The translations under genes were made by a program, and so were the position numbers. Source: Burkholderiaceae bacterium (lineage in GTDB: Bacteria; Pseudomonadota; Gammaproteobacteria; Burkholderiales; Burkholderiaceae_C). From it: a stretch of DNA of 64,000 bases. The stretch is taken from contig JAFMFB010000007.1 in assembly GCA_017856435.1 (NCBI GenBank), positions 18,479-82,478 of the forward strand. Reading direction: 5' to 3'. Under the pieces are notes generated by a model. That model was not told the DNA's origin and ran no database searches. It saw nothing but the letters and a program-made list of their open reading frames with translations. Shown piece after piece: positions 1-9,183 of the stretch (positions within the stretch are counted from its first letter, which is position 1; every line of letters begins with the position of its first letter).

Positions 1-1
1 C

Positions 2-751
2 CCTGGTAACCAGCTGCCGCTGTTGGTCCCCATGAGCGAAGTGGCCGGGCGCATGGCCGTGCAGGTTGGGGCTCACTGGCTGGAAAAGTCACAGGGCGGC
101 CGGGGCGTTCTGCTCGGGGGAGTGGCGGGGGTGCCCGCTGCCCATGTGGTGATTCTGGGTGCCGGCACGGTGGGCGCCAACGCCGCGCAGATCGCCATCG
201 GCATGGGCGCGCGGGTGACCCTGCTCAACCGCGGTAGCGAAAAGTTGCGCACGCTGGATCTGCGCTATGGCAACCGCATCACCACCCAGTTGGCCAATGA
301 GCAGACGATAGCCCAAGCGGTCATGGATGCTGATCTGGTGATTGCCAGCGCGCTGGTCGCCGGGGCCAATGCGCCCAGGCTGGTATCGCGTGAGCTGGTC
401 AGGCGTATGAAAAGAGGGGCGGTGGTGGTGGACGTGGCCATCGATCAGGGCGGCTGCTTTGAGACCTCACACCCCACCACCCACGCCGAGCCCACATTCA
501 TTGAAGAGGGCATCGTGCACTACTGCGTGGCCAACATGCCGGGCAACGTGGCGCGCACCTCGACCTTTGCCCTGAACAATGCCACCCTGCCGCACGCTCT
601 GGCCCTGGCCGACAAGGCGTGGGCCCAGGCCATGCGGGACGACCCGCATCTGCGCAACGGACTCAACCTGGCGCAGGGTCAGGTGACCCATGCGGCAGTC
701 GCCCAGGCCCAGAATCTGCCCTGGGTTGCGGCCAGCAGCCTGCTTGGCTGA
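2..751 (+). CDS. ald: Alanine dehydrogenase, C-terminal part (5' end outside the window)
   Basis: This NAD-dependent enzyme interconverts L-alanine with pyruvate and ammonia. The reading frame is already open at base 2, ahead of the first ATG at 23, so the N-terminal part lies upstream of the window. The visible part carries the Ald/PNT Rossmann segment, with a GAGTVGANAA dinucleotide-binding loop, and the conserved downstream blocks VVVDVAIDQGGC and NMPGNVARTST typical of alanine dehydrogenases. The stop codon is at 749-751. The gene converges on the cyclase gene with a gap of only 3 bases. The related transhydrogenase alpha subunit is unlikely, because the C-terminal block matches Ald. Confidence 0.93.
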   Translation, partial: PGNQLPLLVPMSEVAGRMAVQVGAHWLEKSQGGRGVLLGGVAGVPAAHVVILGAGTVGANAAQIAIGMGARVTLLNRGSEKLRTLDLRYGNRITTQLANEQTIAQAVMDADLVIASALVAGANAPRLVSRELVRRMKRGAVVVDVAIDQGGCFETSHPTTHAEPTFIEEGIVHYCVANMPGNVARTSTFALNNATLPHALALADKAWAQAMRDDPHLRNGLNLAQGQVTHAAVAQAQNLPWVAASSLLG

Positions 752-754
752 TTT

Positions 755-1828
755 TCAGACGGTCGCCACCGGTGTGGCCGGTGACCCCACGGCGCCGGGC
801 AGACGAAGCGGCGGTGCGGTCAGCAGGAACCGGTATCTCTGATGGGCATGCAGCCAGCTGGCCAACTCACTGAGGTACCACAGCTCACCCAAATGGACGC
901 CCAACTTGAACAGGCAATGCTCATGCAAGGGCAAGGCGGCGCAACCCATGGGCTGCTCCCGGGCCGGTAGCCCTTCCACAGCATAGTTGTCGGCTATCAG
1001 CACCGACAGTCCGCTGTCAGTGATCCACTGCAGCAGCTCAGGGTCGCGCCCGTCCAGCACGGCACAGCTGTTTTCCAGGGAATGCTTGTCCGGCTCACGC
1101 TTGAGCTCTAGCAGCATCTGCCCAAAGCCGGTATGCAGGCACACCATGTCACCGGCCTCAACCGTGACACCATCGTGCTGCAGCACCGCCATCAGTTCCT
1201 TGTGGCCTATTAGTTTGCGTTCACGACCGTAATGACGGTGCAGATCAATCAGCACTGCACGTCCCTGGACGCATCGCTCGGCCATCTTTTCAATCCCAAG
1301 GGCATTTGCGCTTGAAGTGGATTGGGCAGGCACCTTGGCAAAGTCAAAAATTCCGGCATCTTCGGCCCGCTCCGATCCGACCACATCGATACCGGCCCGG
1401 TAGCCGTTGTAGTACAGCGGCTCAGCAACCCCGTCAGCGTCTGCATCGAACATCTGCCCCATGTGGGCAAAACTGTCCCACTGGGTCGAATACTGCAGAT
1501 GGATCACTGCCAGATCATCACAGGTCACATCGGTGCAGGCCGGGTCGTCACAACGCAACTGGTAGTTGTAATTTGATTTTTTGCTGCGTAGCGTGGGCCT
1601 GAGCACCGGCGGCTTGCGCCTCGGGTTGAGCAGGCTGCCGCCCGGGTAGTCCAGCGGCAAGCTGAGGCAAAAAGTCTTGCCTTCCTTCACTTCGGCCACA
1701 CCCTGACGCACCTTGAGTGGCGTGATCAGGTTGAGGCGTCCACATTGATCGTCGGCCCCAAAGTCACCCCAGGTGGATCCCGGCGGACGCTGTTTCCAGC
1801 GTGGGTTGCTGTTGCTTTGCTGGCTCAT
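755..1828 (-). CDS. Cyclase family protein (kynurenine formamidase-like, PF04199 type)
   Basis: This 357-residue protein resembles the large cyclase family, which are metal-dependent hydrolases related to kynurenine formamidase. An early WGDFGADDQCGRLNLIT block and a metal-site-like stretch STQWDSFAHMG are visible; the latter corresponds to the His/Asp-rich motif of the family in its large-subfamily form. There is no signal peptide. The start codon overlaps the stop of the upstream intradiol dioxygenase gene by 4 bases (ATGA), so the two are probably translationally coupled. The natural substrate is not apparent. A role in processing a ring-cleavage or lactone product is an inference from the neighbour only. 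Confidence 0.8.
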   Translation of the reverse strand: MSQQSNSNPRWKQRPPGSTWGDFGADDQCGRLNLITPLKVRQGVAEVKEGKTFCLSLPLDYPGGSLLNPRRKPPVLRPTLRSKKSNYNYQLRCDDPACTDVTCDDLAVIHLQYSTQWDSFAHMGQMFDADADGVAEPLYYNGYRAGIDVVGSERAEDAGIFDFAKVPAQSTSSANALGIEKMAERCVQGRAVLIDLHRHYGRERKLIGHKELMAVLQHDGVTVEAGDMVCLHTGFGQMLLELKREPDKHSLENSCAVLDGRDPELLQWITDSGLSVLIADNYAVEGLPAREQPMGCAALPLHEHCLFKLGVHLGELWYLSELASWLHAHQRYRFLLTAPPLRLPGAVGSPATPVATV

Positions 1829-2805
1829 GCCGGTGCCCTCCCTGTGCTGGTTGTTCTGGGTTGAAGAATAGTCAGGCGCGGCCTGTCACCTTCGGCCTTG
1901 CCGGTAATGGGCGGCTTGGGCAGGCGGGCTTCGCCGGGCTCGATCACGAAATGATGGGCCAGGCTGTACCACGCACCGGCAACATCGTCAGCGGGCGCGG
2001 TCTCGTCACGGTGCAATACATATTGACCAATCAGGGCCTGGGTGACGCCAAACTGCACATCGGTTGCCAGGTTGGGGTCGTCACTTGAATAGACCTGGGA
2101 GAACTGGGTCTTGTAACCATCCTTGTGGATCAGAAAATGAATATGGGCGGGGCGTAAATTGTGGCGTCCCTGGGCGCGCAATAAGGCGCCGACCGGCCCG
2201 CTCACCGGGATCGGGTAGCCGGCCGGCTTGACACTGCGAAACCAGATATGGCCCTGGGCGTCTGTGACAAAGCGTCCACGCAGGTTCATGTCAGCCTGGC
2301 CCGGGTCCTGATTCTCATAGAAGCCGTCGCTGGAAGCATGCCAGATGTCTATCTGGGCATCGGCCACCGGGCGTCCTTCAGGATCACGTACCCAGGCATC
2401 CACAAAAATTGGCAGGTCGGTGCTCAGCGTTGCTGAGCCCGGCTTGACGATTGAAGCACCATTGGGATAGATCGGGGCGCCTTGACGCCAAAATGGGCCC
2501 AGCATGTTGGCGGTGGTTTCGGTCTGGCCCTGGTTGCCATTGTTGAGCAGGCATACCAGTGCAGAGAGCCCAATGGAGCCACTGGCCAGGACGACTTCAT
2601 TATGAGATTCGGTGCTACGCTGCCCGAGCTGAGCCACGATGTCGCAGGCTTGGCGTAATTCCGCTTCAGTCAGCCTGACCTCACGGGCAAAGTCATGCAG
2701 GTGCCTGACGGCCGCGCTCATGATCTCCCGAAATCGCGGGTTGTCGGCATGCTGCAGTTCGGCCAACACCGCCCGAGTGACATCTTCCTGGGTTTTGATG
2801 ATCAT
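1825..2805 (-). CDS. Intradiol ring-cleavage dioxygenase (catechol/hydroxyquinol 1,2-dioxygenase-like)
   Basis: Intradiol dioxygenases use Fe(III) to open catechol-type rings between the two hydroxyl groups. The 326-residue protein has an N-terminal helical dimerisation domain (about 1-100), then TTANMLGPF and the catalytic beta-sandwich. All four iron ligands of the family can be placed: Tyr163 (DGFYENQ), Tyr197 (KPAGYPIP), His221 and His223 (RPAHIHF). The length and N-terminal domain fit the catechol/hydroxyquinol group better than protocatechuate dioxygenase. The gene overlaps the cyclase gene by 4 bases. No maleylacetate reductase or muconate-pathway gene is visible, so the substrate remains open. 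Confidence 0.88.
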   Translation of the reverse strand: MIIKTQEDVTRAVLAELQHADNPRFREIMSAAVRHLHDFAREVRLTEAELRQACDIVAQLGQRSTESHNEVVLASGSIGLSALVCLLNNGNQGQTETTANMLGPFWRQGAPIYPNGASIVKPGSATLSTDLPIFVDAWVRDPEGRPVADAQIDIWHASSDGFYENQDPGQADMNLRGRFVTDAQGHIWFRSVKPAGYPIPVSGPVGALLRAQGRHNLRPAHIHFLIHKDGYKTQFSQVYSSDDPNLATDVQFGVTQALIGQYVLHRDETAPADDVAGAWYSLAHHFVIEPGEARLPKPPITGKAEGDRPRLTILQPRTTSTGRAPA

Positions 2806-2823
2806 CGTGTCTCCTTGAATGGT

Positions 2824-2849
2824 GTTGACCGGGGCATGAGCGGGTCAAC
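2824..2849. promoter_or_regulatory. Inverted repeat upstream of the dioxygenase gene (possible operator)
   Basis: The arms GTTGACC (2824-2830) and GGTCAAC (2843-2849) are perfect 7-base inverted repeats separated by 12 bases. They lie 19 bases upstream of the dioxygenase start codon. The spacing gives about one helical turn between half-sites plus part of another, as expected for a dimeric regulator. No regulator gene is adjacent, so this is only a candidate operator. Confidence 0.3.
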
Positions 2850-2917
2850 GCTCAGCTCTATCCATTCGCGCACGCCGACAGCCCACAGGTACAAGGCATC
2901 AACCAGCCAGGGCTAAT

Positions 2918-4051
2918 TCAAGCAGCTCCGATGTGCGGCACCAGACCCGCGGTGGGCTGGCCGGCCTTGAGCGCGGCAGTAAAGGCCAGCATTCGGTCAA
3001 TTGGAACGCGCGCGCGCGGAATCAGCTGTGGGTCGACCAGCACCTCATTGGCGCCTGTTTCCAGCACATGGGCGACACCGGCCAAGCTGTTCATCGCCAT
3101 CCAGGGACAGTGAGCGCAGCTCTTGCAGGTAGCGCTGTTGCCCGCCGTCGGCGCCTCAATAAACGTCTTGCCCGGATTGAGGGTGCGCAATTTGTGCATC
3201 ATCCCCTTGTCGGTAGCCACAATGAATTCGGTCGCATCAAGCTCTCTTGCTGCCTTGAGAATGCCCGAGGTGGAGCCAACCGCATCGGCCAGCGCCACCA
3301 CGGCAGCCGGCGACTCGGGATGAACCAGCACCTTTGCTTTTGGGTGACTCTTGATCAGTTGCTCCAGCTCGAAGGCCTTGAACTCATCATGAACGATGCA
3401 GGAGCCGTTCCACATCAGCATGTCGGCGCCAGTCTCGCGTTCAATGTAGCCGCCCAGATGCTTATCGGGTGCCCACAATATCTTTTGGCCCTTCTCCTTG
3501 AGGGCTCGCACGATGTCCAGGGCACAGCTGGAAGTGACCAGCCAATCCGAGCGCGCCTTGACCGCCGCACTGGTGTTGGCATACACCACCACCGAGCGGT
3601 CCGGGTGAGCATCACAGAACGCCGAAAAGTCTTCCACCGGACATCCCAGATCAAGGGAACAGGTCGCGTCAAGATCCGGCATCAGGATCTGCTTGTGGGG
3701 CGACAGTATCTTGGCCGTCTCCCCCATGAAGCGGACCCCGGACACCACCAGGGTGGTGGCAGGGTGATCGCGCCCGAACCGGGCCATTTCCAGCGAATCG
3801 CTGACCAGGCCGCCGGTTTCTTCGGCCAGATCCTGCAAGTCAGGGTGAACATAGTAGTGCGAGACCATCACCGCATTTTTTTGCTTCAGAAGTTGGCGGA
3901 TTTTTTCTTTCAGGGCAAGGCGCTCGGCGGCAGCGGGCTCAGGAGGCACTCGGGCCCAGGCGTGATGAGTGGCACAGACAGCACCATCGCCGTGCAGGGC
4001 ATCAGGCTGTTCGTATTCGACATCGATAACTGGATCAAGGGTTGAACTCAT
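2918..4051 (-). CDS. nadA: Quinolinate synthase A
   Basis: NadA condenses iminoaspartate with dihydroxyacetone phosphate to give quinolinate, the precursor of NAD, using an oxygen-sensitive [4Fe-4S] cluster. The 377-residue protein shows the expected blocks: [31 protein letters not shown], and cysteines in [22 protein letters not shown] and CKSCAHCPW, which contribute the three cluster ligands. The length fits the longer proteobacterial type. The gene stands 43 bases downstream of the DUF1854 gene on the same strand and 112 bases upstream of the dioxygenase start; nadB and nadC are not in the window. Confidence 0.97.
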   Translation of the reverse strand: MSSTLDPVIDVEYEQPDALHGDGAVCATHHAWARVPPEPAAAERLALKEKIRQLLKQKNAVMVSHYYVHPDLQDLAEETGGLVSDSLEMARFGRDHPATTLVVSGVRFMGETAKILSPHKQILMPDLDATCSLDLGCPVEDFSAFCDAHPDRSVVVYANTSAAVKARSDWLVTSSCALDIVRALKEKGQKILWAPDKHLGGYIERETGADMLMWNGSCIVHDEFKAFELEQLIKSHPKAKVLVHPESPAAVVALADAVGSTSGILKAARELDATEFIVATDKGMMHKLRTLNPGKTFIEAPTAGNSATCKSCAHCPWMAMNSLAGVAHVLETGANEVLVDPQLIPRARVPIDRMLAFTAALKAGQPTAGLVPHIGAA

Positions 4052-4094
4052 GACAACGCTGGGTGAAATTCAGAAAATCAGGGGATTATTGCGC

Positions 4095-4598
4095 TTACAG
4101 GAAACGATCCAGCAGTTTGCGGCTGTCGCGGTTGAGAGCGGTCAAATCGCGCACATAAAACTGAATTCCGTGGGAATCGGTGATCAACAAACCGTTGCCA
4201 CCCCCGAGACGCCGAATATCCTCTTCACCCCGCAGCACAAATTCGGTATCGCCTCGATCGGTTCTCACACGCCAGGTGCACGGAGTGGAAAAACTCGTTA
4301 CCGCAAGAAGTGCTTCGATCACTGGCATGAATTCACGTGCCCGCAAGGCATCACGAATCAATTGCTGGCGGGGTTGCGGCAGGGTGCTGAGATGCTCGAT
4401 CCAGGCAAGTTCATGGCCGTCGGCATCCATCAGGGCTATCCCGAACTCGGGGGCCTGGATCGGATAGGAACGTACCGGCACCACCCCAACATGGCGACCG
4501 CCCTCGGCCAAGGTCAAGACCAATCGGCCAAAGGCATCCCGCTCAAGCTCAAAGTCGCCTGGTGGTACTTTTTCATTGCTCAGAGCCACATCGCTCAT
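4095..4598 (-). CDS. DUF1854 protein of the cyanophycin locus
   Basis: This 167-residue soluble protein belongs, as far as I can judge, to the DUF1854 family, seen beside cyanophycin synthetase genes in betaproteobacteria. It shows FGRLVLTLAEGGRHVGVVPVRSYP near the N terminus, then a helical ELAWIEHL-LPQPRQQLI segment, and ends with a GIQFYVRDL-type block before LLDRFL. No catalytic motif, signal peptide or membrane segment is visible. Its ATG overlaps the stop of the ABC transporter gene by 4 bases, so the two proteins are probably made together and may act in one complex. Function is unknown. Confidence 0.8.
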   Translation of the reverse strand: MSDVALSNEKVPPGDFELERDAFGRLVLTLAEGGRHVGVVPVRSYPIQAPEFGIALMDADGHELAWIEHLSTLPQPRQQLIRDALRAREFMPVIEALLAVTSFSTPCTWRVRTDRGDTEFVLRGEEDIRRLGGGNGLLITDSHGIQFYVRDLTALNRDSRKLLDRFL

Positions 4599-6889
4599 GC
4601 CTTCACCTTAGGATCGGTCATCAAGTCGCGCTTTTCGGCCACATCATCAAGGTCCACATCCATATTGCGAGCTTGCGCCGTGTAGAGGTTGTAATAGGTC
4701 CCCTGGAGGGACATCAGCAGGTCATGGGTGCCTTCTTCAACCACCTGCCCCTTGTCCATCACCACCAGCCGATCGGCTCGCTGCAGCGTCGACAATCGGT
4801 GCGCAATGGCAATCGTTGTTCGACCATGCACCAGATTGTCCAGCGCCTTCTGAATTTCCTTTTCCGTCTCAGAATCAACCGACGCGGTGGCCTCATCCAG
4901 AATCAGGATGCGCGGATCGATCAGCAAGGCACGGGCGATCGAAATTCTCTGGCGCTCACCGCCTGACAGCCCTTGCCCGCGCTCGCCCACCAGGGAGTCG
5001 TAGCCCTGCGGCAGACGCAGGATGAACTCATGGGCATGCGCGGCGCGCGCGGCGGCAATGATTTCCTCGCGAGTGGCATCGGGCTTGCCATAGGCAATGT
5101 TTTCAGCAATCGACCCGAAGAACAGGTAGGGTTCCTGCAACACCAGGCCGATATGGCGACGGTAATCGGCCACCGAAAAAGAGCGGATATCGACTCCGTC
5201 CAGCCGGATGGAACCTTCGGTCACATCGTAGAAGCGACAGATCAGGTTGACCAGGGTACTCTTGCCCGAGCCGCTATGGCCCACCAACCCGATCATCTCG
5301 CCGGGCTGGATGGTCAGGGAGATATCCCGGTTGACGCCCCGGTTGCCATAGCGGAAACCGACATGACGCAACTCGATCAAACCCCTCACCTGTTGAATTT
5401 GTACCGGCTGGGCTGGCTCGGGCACGCTGGAGACATGGTCGAGGATGTCAAAGATCCGCTTGGCGGCCGAAGCTGATTTTTCGGTCCAGGAAACAATTCG
5501 GCTCATTGAGTCCAGGCGACCGTAAAAACGGCTGATATAGGCAATGAAGGCGGTCAGGACACCCACTGTGATCTGATCGTTGGCAACCAACCAGATACCA
5601 AACCCCCAGACCACCAGCAAGCCAGCCTCAGTCAAAAATGAAATGCTGGGCGTAAAGAGGGACCAAATCCGGTTGATTTTGTCGTTCACCACCAGGTTAT
5701 GTCGGTTGGCCTCCAGGAAGCGGCCCGATTCACGTCCTTCCTGGGCAAACGCTTTGACCACGCGAATGCCTGGAATGGTATCGGTCAGGACATTGGTCAC
5801 CTCTGACCAGACCCGGTCAATTTTTTCAAAACCAGTTTTCAGATGTTCCCGTACCGCGTGAATCATCCACATGATGATGGGCAGAGGCAACAGGGTCACC
5901 AGCGCCAACCAAGGGTTGATTGAGAACAGGATGGCAGCAGTCATCAGAAGCATCACCACATCGGTGATGAAATCCAGCAGGTGCAGTGATAGAAACAGGC
6001 AGATACGGTCGGTTTCGCTGCCAATGCGCGCCACCAGATCACCGGTCCGCTTGCCGCCAAAATATTCCAGGGACAGACGCATCAGATGGTCATAGGTGGC
6101 GGTTCGCAGATCGGCTCCAATCCGCTCGGACACCAGGGCCAGAATATAGGTGCGCGCCCAGGTCAGGGCCCAGGCCACGACGGCCGCAAGCAGCAATCCG
6201 CCCAGGTAGAGCCCTACCAGTCCAGGGTCAATCTGCTTGCCGCTCTGAAAGGGAATCAGCACATCGTCCATCAAGGGCATGGTGAGATAGGGCGGTACCA
6301 GGCTGGCCGCCGTCCCCAACAGGGTCAGGATCAGGCCCCAGAGGAGTTGGCCGCGATAGGGGTGGGCAAAGCGCCAGAGGCGCAGCAGGGTCCAGGTGGA
6401 CGGTGGCGTATGGATGACCTTGGCACAAATTGGACATTCGTCCTGGTCGGGCTCCAGGGGGGCCTTGCAGCTGGGGCAGAGCTGAGTATCAGGCTGCGCC
6501 ACCGGTTGCCCGCTGGCCTGACTTTCGCTGCGCAACTGAAACTGCTCAAATAGGCGCATGGCCTGTAGATTGCGCCCCAAGGTAAAACACCAGTCTGCCT
6601 GCCGTCCCTGCGCATCCAGCAGTTCAAGGTGTCCCACTCCGGCATGGTCTGAGTGCCGCAGCTGCAGCTCGGGGCGATAAGGCCAGGACCGCCAATCGGC
6701 AGCACCAACCTCCCGTGCCAGCAGGCGCTCATCGGTGGCCAGAACCAGGCCTTCGCCAAACGACAAGGCAGCGTCGAGGTCAACCTCCAGCGCGGCCCGG
6801 ACGTTCTCCCCTGCGTGGAGCTGTGATTGAACGTCTGCTCGCCAGGAGGCGGGGATTTCGTTCAATAATTCGTCTGCTGTGGGCTTCAT
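4595..6889 (-). CDS. ABC exporter-like protein with N-terminal zinc ribbon, cyanophycin-associated
   Basis: This 764-residue half-transporter fuses a membrane domain to an ATPase. Residues 1-130 form an unusual soluble N-terminal domain. A zinc ribbon follows (CPSC 138-141, CPIC 152-155), then an exporter-type transmembrane domain (about 165-480). The nucleotide-binding domain has Walker A GHSGSGKST (537-545), signature LSGGE (641-645), Walker B ILILDE (661-666) and an AIAHRLS H-loop, so it should hydrolyse ATP. It is divergent from the two cyanophycin synthetase genes and coupled to the DUF1854 gene. Family members are known from cyanophycin loci. A cargo such as cyanophycin-derived dipeptides or amino acids is inference only. 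Confidence 0.85.
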   Translation of the reverse strand: MKPTADELLNEIPASWRADVQSQLHAGENVRAALEVDLDAALSFGEGLVLATDERLLAREVGAADWRSWPYRPELQLRHSDHAGVGHLELLDAQGRQADWCFTLGRNLQAMRLFEQFQLRSESQASGQPVAQPDTQLCPSCKAPLEPDQDECPICAKVIHTPPSTWTLLRLWRFAHPYRGQLLWGLILTLLGTAASLVPPYLTMPLMDDVLIPFQSGKQIDPGLVGLYLGGLLLAAVVAWALTWARTYILALVSERIGADLRTATYDHLMRLSLEYFGGKRTGDLVARIGSETDRICLFLSLHLLDFITDVVMLLMTAAILFSINPWLALVTLLPLPIIMWMIHAVREHLKTGFEKIDRVWSEVTNVLTDTIPGIRVVKAFAQEGRESGRFLEANRHNLVVNDKINRIWSLFTPSISFLTEAGLLVVWGFGIWLVANDQITVGVLTAFIAYISRFYGRLDSMSRIVSWTEKSASAAKRIFDILDHVSSVPEPAQPVQIQQVRGLIELRHVGFRYGNRGVNRDISLTIQPGEMIGLVGHSGSGKSTLVNLICRFYDVTEGSIRLDGVDIRSFSVADYRRHIGLVLQEPYLFFGSIAENIAYGKPDATREEIIAAARAAHAHEFILRLPQGYDSLVGERGQGLSGGERQRISIARALLIDPRILILDEATASVDSETEKEIQKALDNLVHGRTTIAIAHRLSTLQRADRLVVMDKGQVVEEGTHDLLMSLQGTYYNLYTAQARNMDVDLDDVAEKRDLMTDPKVKA

Positions 6890-7016
6890 GTCTGTTGTAA
6901 TCTAACCGGTGTGATTATTTGCGGCAAAACGGCCAACCCATAGAAAGTGTTATTGGCAATAAAAAACTCACAACCCACCTAGGCTCAATGGCCTGCGGTA
7001 GGAACCGGCTGGATTC
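6890..7016. promoter_or_regulatory. Divergent intergenic region between the ABC/DUF1854 pair and the cphA genes
   Basis: This 127-base gap separates two divergent start codons, so it must hold promoters for both directions. An AT-rich tract with a TTGGCA hexamer near 6953 could serve as a plus-strand -35 element, but no good -10 element follows at the usual distance. Neither start has a strong Shine-Dalgarno sequence. No clear operator palindrome was seen. Confidence 0.4.
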
Positions 7017-9182
7017 ATGACAAGGAAAAACATTCAATTGCTCAGGGTGACCCACCTCAAGGGCCCCAATATTTGGACCTACCGTCCCGTCATCGAAGCT
7101 TGGGTCGATATCGGCGAGCTGGAAGATTTCCCCTCCAACACCCTGCCCGGATTCTACGAGCGTTTGACAGCCTGGCTGCCCGGCCTAATCGAGCATCGCT
7201 GCGGCGTCGGTGAACGCGGAGGGTTTTTGTTGCGCTTGCGCGAGGGAACCTGGGCCGGCCATATCCTGGAACATGTTGCGATTGAACTGCAGAACCTATC
7301 CGGCATGCAGTTGGGTTTTGGCAAGGCCCGCCAGACCAGCCAGCGCGGCATCTACAAGGTGGCATTTCGAACCCGACAGGAAGAGGTGGGCCGCGCCGCG
7401 CTCGAGTCTGCCCGCGACCTGGTCATGGCCGCCATCGAGGACACGCCGTTTAACGTCGATTTGGCCGTGGCCAGGCTGCGCGAACTGCGCGAACGCTGGT
7501 ATCTGGGCCCGAGCACCGAGCATATAGTGGCGGCCGCGATTGACCGCCAAATCCCGCACATCCGACTCAATGAGGGCAATTTGGTTCAACTGGGCTATGG
7601 CGCGGCCCAACACCGAATCTGGACTGCAGAGACTGACCTGACCAGTGCGATTGCCGAGGGCATCGCGCGCGACAAGACCCTGACCAAAACCCTGCTGAAA
7701 ACCTGCGGCGTCCCGGTCCCTGAAGGAGAAGAGGTGGAAAGCCCCGAGCAGGCCTGGGAAGTGGCTCAGGAGATTGGCCTGCCGGTGACCGTCAAGCCAA
7801 CCGATGCCAACCATGGACGGGGGGTGTTTACCGACCTGCGTGACCGCAAGGATATTGAACAGGCTTATCAGGCAGCCGACAAGGAAGGCAACGGGGTGCT
7901 GGTGGAGCGCTTTGTCAAGGGTGAAGCCCATCGCCTGCTGGTGGTTGGCAGCCAGGTTGTAGCCGCCACGCGGGGCAAGATGCAGACCGTGGTGGGCGAT
8001 GGCCAATCCAGTGTGCTGCAGTTGATTGACCTGCAAATCAACAGCGACCCGCGCTGCGGCGAGGAAGAGGAGTTTCCGCTAGAACCCCTGGTGCTGGACA
8101 AGGAACCCATCGTACAGCTTGAACTGGCTCGCCAGGGTCTGAGCGCTCAGGCAATTGTCCCAGCTGGCCAAACTGTCCTGCTGAAACGAAACGGCGATCT
8201 AGCCTATGACGAGACCGACCTGGTCCATCCCAAGGTGGCTGAAGTGGCGGCCTTGGCGGCACGTGTGGTGGGCCTGGACATCGCCGGCATAGACATGGTG
8301 GTTCAGGATATTTCCCGACCCCTGCCTGAACAGCAAGGCGCCATTATTGAAGTAAACGCTGGCCCCGGCCTGCTGATGCACCTCAAGCCCGCTGAAGGCG
8401 AGCCGCGAAATGTAGGCAAGGCCATCATGGAGCATTTGTTTCCAGGCCAGGATCAGGGGCGGATTCCTGTTGTGGGCGTCACTGGCAGCGGCAACACCAC
8501 CCGCATTGCACGGCTGGTGGCCTGGCTTTTGCACATCAGCGGCAAGCAGGTCGGGCTCGCCTGCCATGATGGTTTTTTCCTGAATGAGCGTCAGGTGGAT
8601 GCAAGCAACGCCATGAACTGGGAAACCGGACAGCGCCTGCTGATCAACCGCAGCCTGCAAGCTGCCGTGTTTGAGAATGACAGCCGCATGATTTTGTCTG
8701 AAGGCTTGGCGTATGACCGCTGCACCGTGGGTGTGGTGACCGGTCTGGGCGACCCCTCGGAGCTGCAGGAGTTTTACATCGACGACCCGGACCGTCTGTT
8801 CACCGTCCTGCGCACCCAGGTGGATGTCGTGCTGCCCTGGGGCGTGGCGGTCCTCAATGCTGATGACCCCAAGGTGGTTGAAATGGCCGAACTGTCTGAC
8901 GGGGAAGTGATCTTTTACGGCCTGCAGGCGGACTCAGCGGACTTGCTCAGTCACGCCAGCACGGGCGGGCGCACTGTCTTTTTGCGCGACGGTCAGATCA
9001 CCCTTGCCAAAGGCAAAGAGGAATCCATCCTGATGCCGCTGCATTCCCTCAAGCCTTCCAAGGTTGCCCAACCCCAGATGGTTTTGGCCGCTGTGGCAAC
9101 CGCCTGGGCGTTGGACATACCTCTTGAATTGATGGGGGCGGGTCTGCGCACCTTTGACGCCAAACAAGAACCAAATTTCTGA
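7017..9182 (+). CDS. cphA': Cyanophycin synthetase-like protein with degenerate P-loop (CphA-prime/CphA2 type)
   Basis: Cyanophycin synthetases build the storage polymer multi-L-arginyl-poly-L-aspartate. This 721-residue paralogue has the CphA N-terminal domain (1-160), an intact-looking ATP-grasp domain (about 210-475), and the start of the Mur-ligase-like domain. In that domain the nucleotide loop reads GVTGSGNTTR (487-496) instead of GTNGKTT, so the P-loop lysine is missing. The protein also ends about 140 residues earlier than its neighbour, without the C-terminal Mur domain. Only one ATP-dependent ligation site is therefore likely to work. It precedes cphA by one base. It could be an accessory subunit or a dipeptide-polymerising enzyme. 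Confidence 0.85.
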   Translation: MTRKNIQLLRVTHLKGPNIWTYRPVIEAWVDIGELEDFPSNTLPGFYERLTAWLPGLIEHRCGVGERGGFLLRLREGTWAGHILEHVAIELQNLSGMQLGFGKARQTSQRGIYKVAFRTRQEEVGRAALESARDLVMAAIEDTPFNVDLAVARLRELRERWYLGPSTEHIVAAAIDRQIPHIRLNEGNLVQLGYGAAQHRIWTAETDLTSAIAEGIARDKTLTKTLLKTCGVPVPEGEEVESPEQAWEVAQEIGLPVTVKPTDANHGRGVFTDLRDRKDIEQAYQAADKEGNGVLVERFVKGEAHRLLVVGSQVVAATRGKMQTVVGDGQSSVLQLIDLQINSDPRCGEEEEFPLEPLVLDKEPIVQLELARQGLSAQAIVPAGQTVLLKRNGDLAYDETDLVHPKVAEVAALAARVVGLDIAGIDMVVQDISRPLPEQQGAIIEVNAGPGLLMHLKPAEGEPRNVGKAIMEHLFPGQDQGRIPVVGVTGSGNTTRIARLVAWLLHISGKQVGLACHDGFFLNERQVDASNAMNWETGQRLLINRSLQAAVFENDSRMILSEGLAYDRCTVGVVTGLGDPSELQEFYIDDPDRLFTVLRTQVDVVLPWGVAVLNADDPKVVEMAELSDGEVIFYGLQADSADLLSHASTGGRTVFLRDGQITLAKGKEESILMPLHSLKPSKVAQPQMVLAAVATAWALDIPLELMGAGLRTFDAKQEPNF

Positions 9183-9183
9183 C

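Noticed and set aside
2933..4045. Long open frame of 370 codons on the strand opposite nadA
   Set aside because: It mirrors nadA, whose iron-sulfur motifs are clear. The opposite frame has no recognisable domain and is typical of GC-rich antisense frames.
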